From Bacteroidia bacterium (GTDB lineage: Bacteria > Bacteroidota > Bacteroidia > Flavobacteriales > Flavobacteriaceae), in assembly GCA_030427585.1 (NCBI GenBank), contig JAUIBW010000001.1, forward strand, positions 248,001-312,000: 64,000 nucleotides of DNA, written 5' to 3'. This document shows positions 43,465 through 55,119 of the stretch, in pieces; within the stretch, counting starts at the first letter, position 1, and every line of letters starts with the position of its first letter. A program made the position numbers and the translations under genes. Under the pieces are notes generated by a model. The model did not search any database. It was not told the DNA's origin and saw nothing but the letters and a program-made list of their open reading frames with translations.

Positions 43465-43749
43465 ATGAAAATAACACACCCAATTAATAAAATTGCGATC
43501 ACTTTAGCCTTAGTCAGTTTTCTTACCGGAACCTCTTTATTACTACTTTACATAACTTTCAAATGGAGTACACTATTACATATTGGAATTAATTATGTTA
43601 GAATTGCTTTTCTTGTTAATGTAATTTTTCTGGTATTTCTAATTATTAACGCGCTTTTCTTTTCAAAAGACACTAAGGAAAACCTAATTACGATACTACT
43701 CTTTTTACTTAACATCCCAATTACACTTATCTATATCCAAATCGTATAA
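43465..43749 (+). CDS. Small membrane protein, tandem paralogue 2
   Basis: A 94-residue three-helix protein, evidently a duplicate of the upstream gene. Shared positions include the N-terminal MKITHPINKIAITLALVSFLTGT (compare MKIIQPVNKNALIIATISFLLGT in the first copy) and the closing LLFLLNIPITLIYI. It is 10 bp after the first copy and 12 bp before the DUF1361 gene. The function is unknown, and the tandem pair suggests a hetero- or homo-oligomeric membrane unit. Confidence 0.7.
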   Translation: MKITHPINKIAITLALVSFLTGTSLLLLYITFKWSTLLHIGINYVRIAFLVNVIFLVFLIINALFFSKDTKENLITILLFLLNIPITLIYIQIV

Positions 43750-43761
43750 ATACTAATTATT

Positions 43762-44409
43762 ATGAATGTTATAAAAAAACAAATGCCTTTCATAAAACTA
43801 TTTACGTTTTCAGTAATATTTAGTTTATTATTATTGGCAATCAGAATCTTAAAAACAGAATCTTCTTTTTACCTATTCCTGATATGGAATCTATTTTTAG
43901 CATGTATCCCTTATGGTATTACAATGTTACTAAGCATACGCAAAACAAATCAACTCATTTTCTGGTTAGGTTTTGTGATATGGCTTTTATTTTTACCTAA
44001 TTCTCCATATATCTTAACCGATTTACAACATATTAGATTAAGTAACTTACAGTCAATTTGGTTTGATGTTTTACTTATTCTATCCTTTGCCATTAACGGA
44101 TTAGTTATTGGCTTCGCTTCTTTATGGATGATGCAGGCATTACTTCTTGAAAAATTTTCTAAAAAGATTACAAATCTCATCTCTTACAGCATTCTATTAT
44201 TGTGTGGTTTTGGAATATACCTGGGAAGAGTATTAAGATGGAACAGTTGGGATATCCTTCAAAATCCATCAGGGATTTTATCAGATATTCTAAAAAGAGT
44301 TCTATTTCCTACCCAATATATTAACACCTGGGCATTTACGATAGGTTTTGGCGGTTTTTTAATCATAACATATCGAATGATCCAACATTATCAAGAAAAA
44401 AATAATTAA
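43762..44409 (+). CDS. DUF1361 membrane protein
   Basis: A 215-residue protein with six helices. The DUF1361 core is visible: WNLFLACIPYGITML, FWLGFVIWLLFLPNSPYILTDLQHI, and GIYLGRVLRWNSWDILQNP. The latter two motifs are the family signatures. The function of DUF1361 is unknown. It sits in the regulator-Coq4-creD run 28 bp before creD. Confidence 0.85.
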   Translation: MNVIKKQMPFIKLFTFSVIFSLLLLAIRILKTESSFYLFLIWNLFLACIPYGITMLLSIRKTNQLIFWLGFVIWLLFLPNSPYILTDLQHIRLSNLQSIWFDVLLILSFAINGLVIGFASLWMMQALLLEKFSKKITNLISYSILLLCGFGIYLGRVLRWNSWDILQNPSGILSDILKRVLFPTQYINTWAFTIGFGGFLIITYRMIQHYQEKNN

Positions 44410-44437
44410 AAATACAATCACTATAAATATTATATCT

Positions 44438-45793
44438 ATGGAAACCCAAAAACAAAAAAAGTCCTTTGGTCAATGGTTAAAGACTTCAATTACAGTTCGA
44501 ATGTTAATGGTCGGAATACTAATCCTGGTATTATTAATTCCTTTGTCTTACATTAAAGATTTAATACGAGAACGTTCTTATAGACAAGAGGAGGTTGTTA
44601 GAGAAATTAATCAAAAGTGGGGAAATGAAGTATTATTATATGGTCCGATTCTTAAAATCCCATATCAGGTACATACGCTAAAAAAAAACTGGGATGACAA
44701 TACAAAGTCTTATAACGAAGAAGATGTTATTACTATAAAATATGCCTTTTTCTTCCCTAATACACTAGATGTAAAAGCCAATATCGAATCTGAAACTCTG
44801 GGAAGAAGTATCTATGAGTCTGTAGTATATACTGCCGATATGAAAATAACAGGTTCTTTTACCACTCCAAACTTCGAAACACAGGATATCGCTGCAGCAG
44901 ATATTTTATGGAACAAAGCTACTGTACAGGTAAACTCTACAAACCTAAAAGGTATACGAAGTAATCTGGAACTAAAATTAGGAGCAGATCAATATCCTTT
45001 ACGTTCTCGATATGCACAAAACTCATACACTAATACTATGGAAACTAAATTTCTAAAAGATAGTTCTCTACCCAAAGAAAATACAATCGATTTTAGCCTT
45101 GATCTCCTGATTAACGGAAGTGAACAGTTACGATTTATACCTGTAGGGCGTGAGACCAATGTATCTATGACATCAAATTGGGCCTCACCAAGTTTTAATG
45201 GCAATTATCTACCCGATACCAAAACCAAACATATCTCTGATCAGGGTTTTAAAGCCAATTGGAAAGTATTACAAATCAATAGGGAATTTGAGCAAGAATT
45301 TTTTGGAGAACTACCTCATATTAATACTTCTGCTTTTGGTGTAAAATTGTTAATCCCAGTAGATGAGTATCAAAAAAGTGAACGTGCTGCCAAGTATGGA
45401 TACCTGGTCATCGCCCTTACTTTTTTGGTATTCTTCTTAATCCAGGCAATAAGTAAAATTTATATTCATCCTTTTCAATATTTAATGGTTGGGTTAGCAT
45501 TAACCATGTTTTATACATTATTGATTTCGATTTCAGAACATTCTAGCTTTTTACAAGCATATGCCATAGCAGGTAGCGCCGTAGTTTTACTAATTTCTAT
45601 GTATTCAAAAGCCATACTCAAAAGCTACAAATTTATGGGATTCATAGCCGCTTCTTTAGCAGCTTTATATGCATTCATATTTGTGATCATCCAATTAGAA
45701 AGCTATGCTTTATTGGTAGGAAGTATAGGATTATTCTTGATCCTTGGAACCATAATGATGATATCCCGAAAGATTGATTGGAAAAATGAGTAA
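44438..45793 (+). CDS. creD: Inner-membrane protein CreD
   Basis: A 451-residue membrane protein: an N-terminal helix (about 22-42), a large periplasmic beta domain (to about residue 315), then five to six C-terminal helices. CreD features are the VREINQKWGNEVLLYGPILKIPYQ segment, FVPVGRET-like FIPVGRETNVSMTSNWASPSF, and GVKLLIPVDEYQKSERAAKYGYLVIALTFLVFFL. CreD relates to envelope integrity and beta-lactam response in Gammaproteobacteria. No creBC here; a wHTH regulator takes that place. Confidence 0.93.
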   Translation: METQKQKKSFGQWLKTSITVRMLMVGILILVLLIPLSYIKDLIRERSYRQEEVVREINQKWGNEVLLYGPILKIPYQVHTLKKNWDDNTKSYNEEDVITIKYAFFFPNTLDVKANIESETLGRSIYESVVYTADMKITGSFTTPNFETQDIAAADILWNKATVQVNSTNLKGIRSNLELKLGADQYPLRSRYAQNSYTNTMETKFLKDSSLPKENTIDFSLDLLINGSEQLRFIPVGRETNVSMTSNWASPSFNGNYLPDTKTKHISDQGFKANWKVLQINREFEQEFFGELPHINTSAFGVKLLIPVDEYQKSERAAKYGYLVIALTFLVFFLIQAISKIYIHPFQYLMVGLALTMFYTLLISISEHSSFLQAYAIAGSAVVLLISMYSKAILKSYKFMGFIAASLAALYAFIFVIIQLESYALLVGSIGLFLILGTIMMISRKIDWKNE

Positions 45794-45870
45794 AAACAAT
45801 ATTTACAACCACTAATTAACTCATGATTAGTAATGGTAAATGTATAATAAAGATGCTGGTTAGTTAGTTG

Positions 45871-45910
45871 AAAAAAGTCGTGCTTCAGATTTTTGAAGTG
45901 CGACTTTTTT
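45871..45910 (+). terminator. Terminator after creD
   Basis: AAAAAAGTCGTGCTTCA pairs with TGAAGTGCGACTTTTTT (one G-T pair), with a 6-nt loop and a T-tract, 77 bp after the creD stop. Confidence 0.85.
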
Positions 45911-45941
45911 ATCTACTTTTAGTTCTGCTAAAAATAAACTA

Positions 45942-46439
45942 ATGAAAAAAAGCATTTATATTTCAATTTTTGCATGTGTAACACTAAGCATGTTTTCTTG
46001 TAAAACAGATTCTAAAAACAATAAGAACCTGACTAAGGAGATTACATTTACCAAAGAAGGCGAACTTTCTTTATTTAACCTAAAGGATTCAATCCCTGAT
46101 CTAATAACCAAACTAGATATCGAAATCGCCGACTCTGATTACGAAAGAGAAACAGGTCTAATGTATCGTAAATCTATGCAGAAGGATCAGGCGATGTTAT
46201 TTATATTTTCTGAAGAAGCTCCACAATCGTTTTATATGAAAAACACAAAATTTCCTTTGGATATTATCTTTATAGATGCAAAAAACAAGGTAGTGAGTAT
46301 CCAAAAAAATGCGCAACCACTTAATGAATCTTCATTACCATCTGAAGGACCAGCACAATATGTGCTAGAAGTAAATGCTAAACTTACAAACACCTGGAAT
46401 CTTAAAGCTGGTGATTCTATTTCTTTTACTAAAATATAA
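45942..46439 (+). CDS. DUF192 lipoprotein
   Basis: A 165-residue lipoprotein (lipobox MFSC after a MKKSIYISIF leader). A DUF192 domain covers about residues 50-160: DYERETGLMYRKSMQKDQAMLF, SFYMKNTKFPLDIIFIDAKNKV and GPAQYVLEVNA. The family has a beta-barrel-like fold of unknown function. It is monocistronic between two terminators. Confidence 0.92.
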   Translation: MKKSIYISIFACVTLSMFSCKTDSKNNKNLTKEITFTKEGELSLFNLKDSIPDLITKLDIEIADSDYERETGLMYRKSMQKDQAMLFIFSEEAPQSFYMKNTKFPLDIIFIDAKNKVVSIQKNAQPLNESSLPSEGPAQYVLEVNAKLTNTWNLKAGDSISFTKI

Positions 46440-46443
46440 AAAT

Positions 46444-46477
46444 AAGACCTTACAGGTTTTAAAACCTATGAGGTCTT
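46444..46477. repeat. REP-like palindrome, copy 3
   Basis: A 34-bp palindrome AAGACCTTACAGGTTTT / AAAACCTATGAGGTCTT, 5 bp after the DUF192 stop. It matches copies at 26189 and 29496. Confidence 0.75.
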
Positions 46478-46495
46478 GAAAAAATAATAGAAAAC

Positions 46496-46531
46496 AAAAA
46501 ATCCTTTCTAATTGCTTAGAAAGGATTTTTT
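46496..46531. terminator. Bidirectional terminator between DUF192 and secDF
   Basis: AAAAAATCCTTTCTA and TAGAAAGGATTTTTT flank a 6-nt loop between convergent genes. Confidence 0.85.
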
Positions 46532-46553
46532 GTAATTATAACTTATAAAGAGA

Positions 46554-49500
46554 TTATTTTTTCTTCTCTTCAGTTACTTTTTCTTTAGTCTTTAAACCAA
46601 CTTTACGTACGGTATCATACATTACCGGAGTTGCAATAAATAGTGACGAATAGGTACCTATAATCACACCGATAATTAATGAGAACATAAACCCTCTTAG
46701 TGGCACTGCGAAGACAAAGATTGCAATCAGTACCAATAATGTGGTTAAAGATGTATTTAAAGTACGACTTAACGTACTATTTAAAGCCCCATTAACATTT
46801 TTATCCAATGGTCTTCCAGTATGCTCGTTGAAGAATTCTCTAATTCTATCAAATACAACCACGGTATCATTTAACGAGTATCCTATTACAGTAAGTATAG
46901 CCGCAATGAACGCCTGATCAATTTCCATATTAAATGGCATAAACTTATAGGTCAACGAGAATATCCCTAGTACTATTAATACATCATGGAATACCGCCGC
47001 AACTGCTCCTAAACTAAATTGCCATCTTCTAAATCGTAGTAAAATATATAAGAAAACAACTATAAGAGAGGCTAGTACCGACCAGAATGCAGCTTGTTTT
47101 ATATCATCTGCAATTGTTGGTCCTACTTTCATAGAATGCATAATACCTACTTGCTTATCATCTCCACCATTAGCAAATTGATCATAAGTCAACCCATCTG
47201 TTAAATAAGGTTGTAAAGCTGTAAATAATTTGTTCGAAATTTCTGCATCTACCTCTTCACCGGTTTCATCAACTTTATACTTTGTTGTAATTTTTAATTG
47301 ATTATTGGTTCCATAAGTCTTTGCCTGTGCACTTTCAAATGCTGCAACAAGATCTTTCTCCACAACAGTAGGGACAACATCTTTTGCAAAACGAACAGTA
47401 TACGTTCTTCCTCCAACAAAATCCACACCTTGATCCAGACCATTGGTAAATAAAGAACCAATACCTGCAATGATAATGATACCAGAAATGATATAGGCAA
47501 CTTTACGTTTCTTTAAGAAATCAATATTAATATTCTTAAATAAGTTTTTGGTAGCTCCAGTAGAAAAGGCCAACTCTTTACCATTTTTGCCGTAACCATC
47601 GATAAACAATCTGGTTACAAAAATTGCTGTAAATAAAGAAGTTAAAATACCTATTAATAGTGTAGTTGCAAAACCTTTAATTGGTCCGGTACCGATAACC
47701 AATAGGATAAGCCCTGTAAGACCTGTAGTGATATTGGCATCAAGTATTGATGATAATGCATTACTAAATCCATCTTTAATAGCATCTACCTGAGATTTAC
47801 CTTTCGCTAACTCTTCTCTAATTCGTTCAAATATTAATACATTCGCATCCACCGACATACCAATCGTTAATACGATACCTGCAATACCAGGAAGTGTTAA
47901 TACTGCTTTTAATCCTGCTAATACTCCAAAAATGAATAGGATATTAACCACCAAAGCCACATCTGCAAAAAGCCCAGCTTTACCATAGTAAAATACCATC
48001 CAGATTAGAATTAATACTAATGCTATTGCAAAAGACATAATACCACTATCAATAGCTTCTTGACCTAAAGATGGTCCTACTACCTCACTTTGTATAATAT
48101 CTGCAGAAGCTGGTAATTTACCTGCTCTTAATACATTTGCCAAATCTTGACCTTCTTCGATAGAAAAATCTCCGGTAATTTCACTTCTACCTCCACTAAT
48201 TGCTCCCGTTGTTACACCTGGAGCAGAATATACTATATCATCTAATACAACTGCTATCTGGCTGCTTTGATTAAAAGCACGGCCAGTCATTTCTTCCCAT
48301 TTTTTAGCTCCTTTACCATCCATTTGCATGGTAACTGTTACTTTACCTAATTGGTTATATTCTTGCCTTGCGTCTGTAATAACACCACCACTTAACTCTG
48401 GCTCATTATCTCTATTTCCTTTTATCGCATATAAATCTAAAAACTCAGAATCTTTTTCTGGTTTTCCCCACGCAAATTTCATAAAACGTTGCTCTACTGG
48501 TAATAAAGCTTTCACTTTAGGATCATTAAGATATGCCATAAATTGATCTGCATTCTTCTTCTCTACAGTAGCTACTACTGGTCCTCCTTGTCTTCCTTGT
48601 CCTACAATTAAGTCAAATAATGGGTTTACCTGAGCTTCAATATCTGTAGAATCTTCTGCATCCTCTAATAGGTTTTCGATAGCTGCATCAGCATCAGTTG
48701 TTGTAGAATCAACTTTTGCCGTATCTACCTGAGTAGAATCTACTACCGTTTCACTGGTTTCTGCAACTTTTTCTTTTATTTTATCTACACTTTCCAGCTC
48801 TTCTTTAATCAAATTATTGGCAGCAATAAGATGATTAAAAACTTCTTCCATCTTATATACGTCCCAAAATTCTAATTGAGCTGTACTAGTCACCAAGCTT
48901 TTTACTCTCTCTATGTCTTTAGCTCCAGGAAGTTCTACCAAAATACGACCAGATTCACCTAAACGCTGGATGTTTGGCTGTGTAACCCCAAATTTATCGA
49001 TACGTTTACGTAATACTTCGAATGCTGAAGTTACAGACTCATCTATCTTACGTTTCAGAATAGGTTTAACCTGCTCATTGGTCATATCATAAGTGATATC
49101 ATCACTTAAGTTTTTGTTTGCAAAAATATCTGGTGATGCTAATTTTGCATCCGGAATTTTTTCAAACTCGGTAAAGAAATCATCGATATAATTATTCTGG
49201 CTATTTTTCTGTACCTCATCCGTAGCAAGTAAAGCCTGATTAAATGAAGGGTCTTTAGATTTATTGGCTAGCCCACTTAAAATATCTTTTACAGAGATTT
49301 GTAGAATAACATTAATCCCCCCTTTAAGGTCAAGCCCTTTATTAAGTTCTTTATCCTTTGCATCATTATAAGTAATACCAGCAAAAATTTCTTCTTTACC
49401 AATCGAATCTAGATAATTGCGCTCTGCTGTCTCCCTTAATTTTGAATAATCTTTTACGCTCTCGGGATATTTTTGTTGTGCGTAAACTTCAGCTTCTTTT

Positions 49501-49595
49501 TCTTTTGTGTAGGCCATGTATGTATATGACAATTGGTAAATACATACCAAGCCAAATAAAATAGCAAATACCCTAACAAGTCCTTTATTTTGCAT
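46554..49595 (-). CDS. secDF: Fused protein translocase subunit SecDF
   Basis: A 1013-residue fusion of SecD and SecF, as is common in Bacteroidota. The SecD part has the first helix, DLKGGINVILQI, VELPGAKDIERV, the P1 head domain with a Thr/Asp-rich insert around residues 265-315, and SEVVGPSLGQEAI before the helix bundle. The SecF part starts at about residue 690 (NIDFLKKRKVAYIIS) and has GVDFVGGRTYTV, KVGPTIADDI and SLNDTVVVFDRIRE. It uses proton-motive force to pull proteins through SecYEG. It is monocistronic. Confidence 0.97.
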   Translation of the reverse strand: MQNKGLVRVFAILFGLVCIYQLSYTYMAYTKEKEAEVYAQQKYPESVKDYSKLRETAERNYLDSIGKEEIFAGITYNDAKDKELNKGLDLKGGINVILQISVKDILSGLANKSKDPSFNQALLATDEVQKNSQNNYIDDFFTEFEKIPDAKLASPDIFANKNLSDDITYDMTNEQVKPILKRKIDESVTSAFEVLRKRIDKFGVTQPNIQRLGESGRILVELPGAKDIERVKSLVTSTAQLEFWDVYKMEEVFNHLIAANNLIKEELESVDKIKEKVAETSETVVDSTQVDTAKVDSTTTDADAAIENLLEDAEDSTDIEAQVNPLFDLIVGQGRQGGPVVATVEKKNADQFMAYLNDPKVKALLPVEQRFMKFAWGKPEKDSEFLDLYAIKGNRDNEPELSGGVITDARQEYNQLGKVTVTMQMDGKGAKKWEEMTGRAFNQSSQIAVVLDDIVYSAPGVTTGAISGGRSEITGDFSIEEGQDLANVLRAGKLPASADIIQSEVVGPSLGQEAIDSGIMSFAIALVLILIWMVFYYGKAGLFADVALVVNILFIFGVLAGLKAVLTLPGIAGIVLTIGMSVDANVLIFERIREELAKGKSQVDAIKDGFSNALSSILDANITTGLTGLILLVIGTGPIKGFATTLLIGILTSLFTAIFVTRLFIDGYGKNGKELAFSTGATKNLFKNINIDFLKKRKVAYIISGIIIIAGIGSLFTNGLDQGVDFVGGRTYTVRFAKDVVPTVVEKDLVAAFESAQAKTYGTNNQLKITTKYKVDETGEEVDAEISNKLFTALQPYLTDGLTYDQFANGGDDKQVGIMHSMKVGPTIADDIKQAAFWSVLASLIVVFLYILLRFRRWQFSLGAVAAVFHDVLIVLGIFSLTYKFMPFNMEIDQAFIAAILTVIGYSLNDTVVVFDRIREFFNEHTGRPLDKNVNGALNSTLSRTLNTSLTTLLVLIAIFVFAVPLRGFMFSLIIGVIIGTYSSLFIATPVMYDTVRKVGLKTKEKVTEEKKK

Positions 49596-49770
49596 TGTTA
49601 ATTATTTTGGTCAAATCTATTAAAACGAGTACTAACAATATTCCTTTTTAGATCTGACAATTATTTTTTATTATTTAATACTATATGATTGAGTTTTATC
49701 ATAGTACCGACAAAAGCTCAATTTTAAAATACGGTAGTTTTTAGGAATTTCTTAAAAGCTTAGAATCCAA

Positions 49771-50391
49771 TCAAGAAATTGGTCCAGCTCTTACTTCTGG
49801 AATGTTATATGAAATATGGTCTATTGCAATTGCAATATTTGTATTTACTTTTTGGGCTACTTTTACAAGCCTATCTATATCATCGATATCAATTCCTTTA
49901 ACAAAACTAAACAAGTTAGAACCAGAATATCCATCATGTTTATGTTTTACTTCTAAAACATACTTTCCATTAAAGTCAGCATCAAAATCTGTATTTTTCT
50001 GGATTTCATAAACATCGAGATTATAGTCTTGAGAATTTTTATTTAAAGGAAACTGATCATCATTTTCGTTTTGGTCATAAAAAACATGATCAAGGGCGAC
50101 ATCTTGTGCTTCAGAAAGTATTTTTTTTATATACTCTACATCTGCATCACTATAATAAGCAATTTTGAGCTTGCCATTTTTTAGTCCTTTTGATATCCTT
50201 GTGTGCTGCACTCCTATAGATTGCAGTTGTTTTTTTACAAGTGTTATCGCATTTTGGGCTTCAACAGAAGTAACCTCATTATTAACAAACTCTAATACAA
50301 TTTCTTGATTTGGCACTACGGTTTGTTGCTGGATAACAACAAGTGTTGCTAAAGCAGAAATTAAAATCCCGAAATACCATTTTTTCTTCAT
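49771..50391 (-). CDS. Exported protein of unknown function
   Basis: A 206-residue protein with an N-terminal hydrophobic segment (YFGILISALATLVVIQQQ), either an anchor or signal. The rest contains a helix-strand pattern (TSVEAQNAITLVKKQLQSIGV, GKLKIAYYSDADVEYIKKIL) and a final acidic segment with NIAIAIDHISYNIPEV. I recognise no family. It stands alone upstream of mdh on the same strand but outside it, 246 bp from its end. Confidence 0.6.
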   Translation of the reverse strand: MKKKWYFGILISALATLVVIQQQTVVPNQEIVLEFVNNEVTSVEAQNAITLVKKQLQSIGVQHTRISKGLKNGKLKIAYYSDADVEYIKKILSEAQDVALDHVFYDQNENDDQFPLNKNSQDYNLDVYEIQKNTDFDADFNGKYVLEVKHKHDGYSGSNLFSFVKGIDIDDIDRLVKVAQKVNTNIAIAIDHISYNIPEVRAGPIS

Positions 50392-50587
50392 GCGGCAAAT
50401 ATAAAAAAATTAAAACTGCATTTCTAAAGTCTTCAAATAAATATCTATTACAATCTTCGAACATCAAAACGTATTAGTTTCAATTTTGGTATTTATCACT
50501 ATCCCAAAAACATCAAAACCAAGGTTTGTATTACCATAAAAACTTCATTAATCCAGAGAAAATCATATTTCTACACTACCGTAAAAC

Positions 50588-50616
50588 AATAAGAGCTGCA
50601 TAAAGCAGCTCTTATT
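50588..50616 (-). terminator. mdh terminator
   Basis: AATAAGAGCTGC and GCAGCTCTTATT form a perfect 12-bp stem with a 5-nt loop just after the mdh stop. Confidence 0.85.
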
Positions 50617-50637
50617 AAACTTATTTACAAGGCTATA

Positions 50638-51564
50638 TTATAACTCTAATAATCCATTTGTTTTCTTAACACCTTCAGCACTTTCTGCAAGTTTAGCTTT
50701 TTCTGCATCGTTAAGTTCTATTTCAACAATCTTTTCGATTCCATTTTTACCTAATACGACTGGCGCACCGATACAAAGATCATTTAATCCATATTCTCCT
50801 TCTAATAAGGTAGAACAAGGGAAAATTTTCTTTTGATCACAGGCGATTGCTTGTACCAATCCAGATACTGCAGCTCCTGGAGCATACCATGCAGATGTCC
50901 CTAATAATTTGGTTAATGTAGCTCCACCAACTTTAGTATCTGCTGCTACTTGTTCTAGTCTTTCTTCCGAAATAAATTCTGAAACTGGTACACTATTTCT
51001 TGTAGCCAATCTTGTTAATGGCACCATACCTTTATCGCTATGACCACCAATTACCATTCCGTCGACATCAGAAATAGGAGCACCTAATGCTTCTGCTAAT
51101 CTGTACTTAAAACGAGCACTATCTAAAGCACCACCCATACCTATAATTCTATTTTTAGGAAGATTGGTTGTTTTATGTACTAAATAGGTCATTGTATCCA
51201 TAGGATTACTAACCACAATAATAATTGCATTAGGAGAGTGCTCTATCAAACTTGAAGATACTGTTTTAACAATCCCCGCATTAATACCAATTAACTCTTC
51301 TCTTGTCATTCCTGGTTTACGGGGAATTCCTGAGGTAATTACAGCAATATCACTTCCTGCAGTTTTAGAATAATCTCCTGTAGTACCTGTGATTTTGGTA
51401 TCAAACCCGTTTAAAGAAGCAGTTTGCATGAGATCCATCGCTTTTCCTTCTGCATATCCTTCTTTAATATCTAACACTACTACTTCTGAAGCAAAATTCT
51501 TTATTGCTATATATTCAGCGCAACTAGCACCTACTGCACCAGCTCCTACTACTGTAACTTTCAT
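50638..51564 (-). CDS. mdh: Malate dehydrogenase
   Basis: A 308-residue NAD-dependent LDH-like malate dehydrogenase. It shows the Rossmann start VTVVGAGAVGASCAEYIA, DIKEGYAEGKAMDLMQ, TSGIPRKPGMTREELIGINAGIVK, VVSNPMDTMTYL, and the catalytic His in VIGGHSDKGMVPLTR. It oxidises malate to oxaloacetate in the TCA cycle. It is monocistronic, with a terminator at 50588. Confidence 0.97.
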   Translation of the reverse strand: MKVTVVGAGAVGASCAEYIAIKNFASEVVVLDIKEGYAEGKAMDLMQTASLNGFDTKITGTTGDYSKTAGSDIAVITSGIPRKPGMTREELIGINAGIVKTVSSSLIEHSPNAIIIVVSNPMDTMTYLVHKTTNLPKNRIIGMGGALDSARFKYRLAEALGAPISDVDGMVIGGHSDKGMVPLTRLATRNSVPVSEFISEERLEQVAADTKVGGATLTKLLGTSAWYAPGAAVSGLVQAIACDQKKIFPCSTLLEGEYGLNDLCIGAPVVLGKNGIEKIVEIELNDAEKAKLAESAEGVKKTNGLLEL

Positions 51565-51650
51565 GGTATATTTTTTTGAATGTAATTAAACTTATTTATT
51601 TCGCGAAAATACGAATTCTTTGATGAATTAATTAACAAATAGAGTGTTAA

Positions 51651-52652
51651 TTACCAGCCAAAATTAAGTCCTAAAGAAAGGTTATTATAGTTTTGTAATG
51701 TATAATCCAGATTAGCTCTAAAAATACCAAATTGTACTTTTGCTCCAATTGAAGCTTTAACCCCTCTTGTTTTGTTTTTTACACTTATTGGATCTATTAC
51801 CGTTTGTGATGTAAGTGGTCCATTCTGGATTTGATAGGTCCCTAGTAAATCTGCATTACTCGAACCAAAATAATACCCTAGTCCTCCATAAAAGTTTAAA
51901 ACCGGTAATTTGGTAGACACAATACCTGTGATCAACCATGAATTAGTATTTAAGCGTACTTCCTGATCTGCTCCTTCTATCCCACTACTGGCATTAATAT
52001 CATAAAAACCTTTTACATTGGTATATCCTAATAAGGCAGATAGTCTAACGGGCCATCTTTTTAGCGGAAAAACCCAATCGGTAAACTCATGCTGAAAAGC
52101 AACACCATACAGTTGTATTTCTGCATCTTGTACTGCTTTGATCCTTGGTAAAAACCTAAGTTTTATTTCGGTACTTTTTATCAATCCCATTGACCCTTGA
52201 AGAAATCCGCTTGGTAAAGAGCCAATTTCAGAGTCTCCAATACCATCTGGTAAGATGACTTCTAGCTCTGTTATTTGTCCTCGATTTATTACTACTGTTA
52301 TTTCTTCTCGATTTACACCCAATGCATTTGCAACACTCTGACTGGTTTGCCCATTCCTAAATGTTAAATCGGTATATTCCTGTGTATTTAGAATAAAAGA
52401 TTGTTTTTCTTCTCTTACAAAAGAAAGGTTACCTACAATCCCAGCTTCAAAATGCCATAGTTTCTTTGTTTCTGCTGTATTATACCAACCATTAGACATA
52501 GCATTTACCAAAGATTCTCCTGCAGATGCAAAATAATCTTCACTAAATCTCTGGGCATTTTCAATTCCTATTTCAAGAATTTGATCGATATCTGTTTGCG
52601 AAAACGTAACATGACCTAGAAGTAATGCCAACAGCAAAGTACATTTTTTCAT
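51651..52652 (-). CDS. DUF6588-like outer-membrane protein
   Basis: A 333-residue exported protein from ATG 52652 (signal peptide MKKCTLLLALLLGHVTFSQ). The N-terminal part (DIDQILEIGIENAQRFSEDYFASAGESLVNAMSNGWYNTA shortened here) and a C-terminal beta-barrel ending in LSLGLNFGW fit the DUF6588 group of Bacteroidota proteins. The last residue W suits outer-membrane insertion. It is co-directional with gyrB but separated from it by a terminator. Confidence 0.75.
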   Translation of the reverse strand: MKKCTLLLALLLGHVTFSQTDIDQILEIGIENAQRFSEDYFASAGESLVNAMSNGWYNTAETKKLWHFEAGIVGNLSFVREEKQSFILNTQEYTDLTFRNGQTSQSVANALGVNREEITVVINRGQITELEVILPDGIGDSEIGSLPSGFLQGSMGLIKSTEIKLRFLPRIKAVQDAEIQLYGVAFQHEFTDWVFPLKRWPVRLSALLGYTNVKGFYDINASSGIEGADQEVRLNTNSWLITGIVSTKLPVLNFYGGLGYYFGSSNADLLGTYQIQNGPLTSQTVIDPISVKNKTRGVKASIGAKVQFGIFRANLDYTLQNYNNLSLGLNFGW

Positions 52653-52689
52653 AAGATTTGGGTTTAATAGGCATTGCAATATAAAAAAA

Positions 52690-52716
52690 ATCCGCTATAC
52701 CTATTATATAGCGGAT
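52690..52716 (-). terminator. gyrB terminator
   Basis: ATCCGCTATA and TATAGCGGAT flank a 7-nt loop, with an A-tract on the plus strand that reads as U-tract on the minus transcript. Confidence 0.85.
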
Positions 52717-52740
52717 CTTAAATATAACTCTAAGCTATTG

Positions 52741-54693
<1,953 letters not shown>

Positions 54694-55119
54694 TTAATTA
54701 TTTTATTTTTTTGACAACAAACAAAGATAAAAAAAGAGTAAAAGGATCAAAGAGTTTTCTCAAGAAGGATTTAACGAGTTATCAACAATTAGTTAAGAAT
54801 AGTACTAGAAAAACAAAAAACGCTCTTAAAAACGATAAAAATGCCCTTAAAATGAATTTAAGATTTATTTATATTCTAGAAGGAAGATTTCAATTTGCAA
54901 AATCTGTAGTATTTATTACAGTAAATTATAAGTAGTATAAATCATACCCCAAATACATATGCCAAAAACAAATAGTTATTACACAAACCTTATCAGTTTA
55001 TACCCTATAATTAACATTTTATTTACTAAAACGACATGTTTATGTAAAAGAAATTAATTTTTAGAATGTTGCCTCTATATTTGATAATAACATTTTTATA
55101 CAAACTTAATATAACAATT

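Noticed and set aside
26189-46477. CRISPR repeats
   Set aside because: The palindromes at 26189, 29496 and 46444 are kilobases apart with no regular spacers and no cas genes.
48328-48546. Plus-strand ORF within secDF
   Set aside because: It lies entirely inside a strongly conserved gene on the other strand.
54711-54935. Lysine-rich plus-strand ORF of 74 codons upstream of gyrB
   Set aside because: It begins in the gyrB promoter region, is composed mostly of Lys/Asn/Ser as expected from AT-rich non-coding DNA, and shows no motif.
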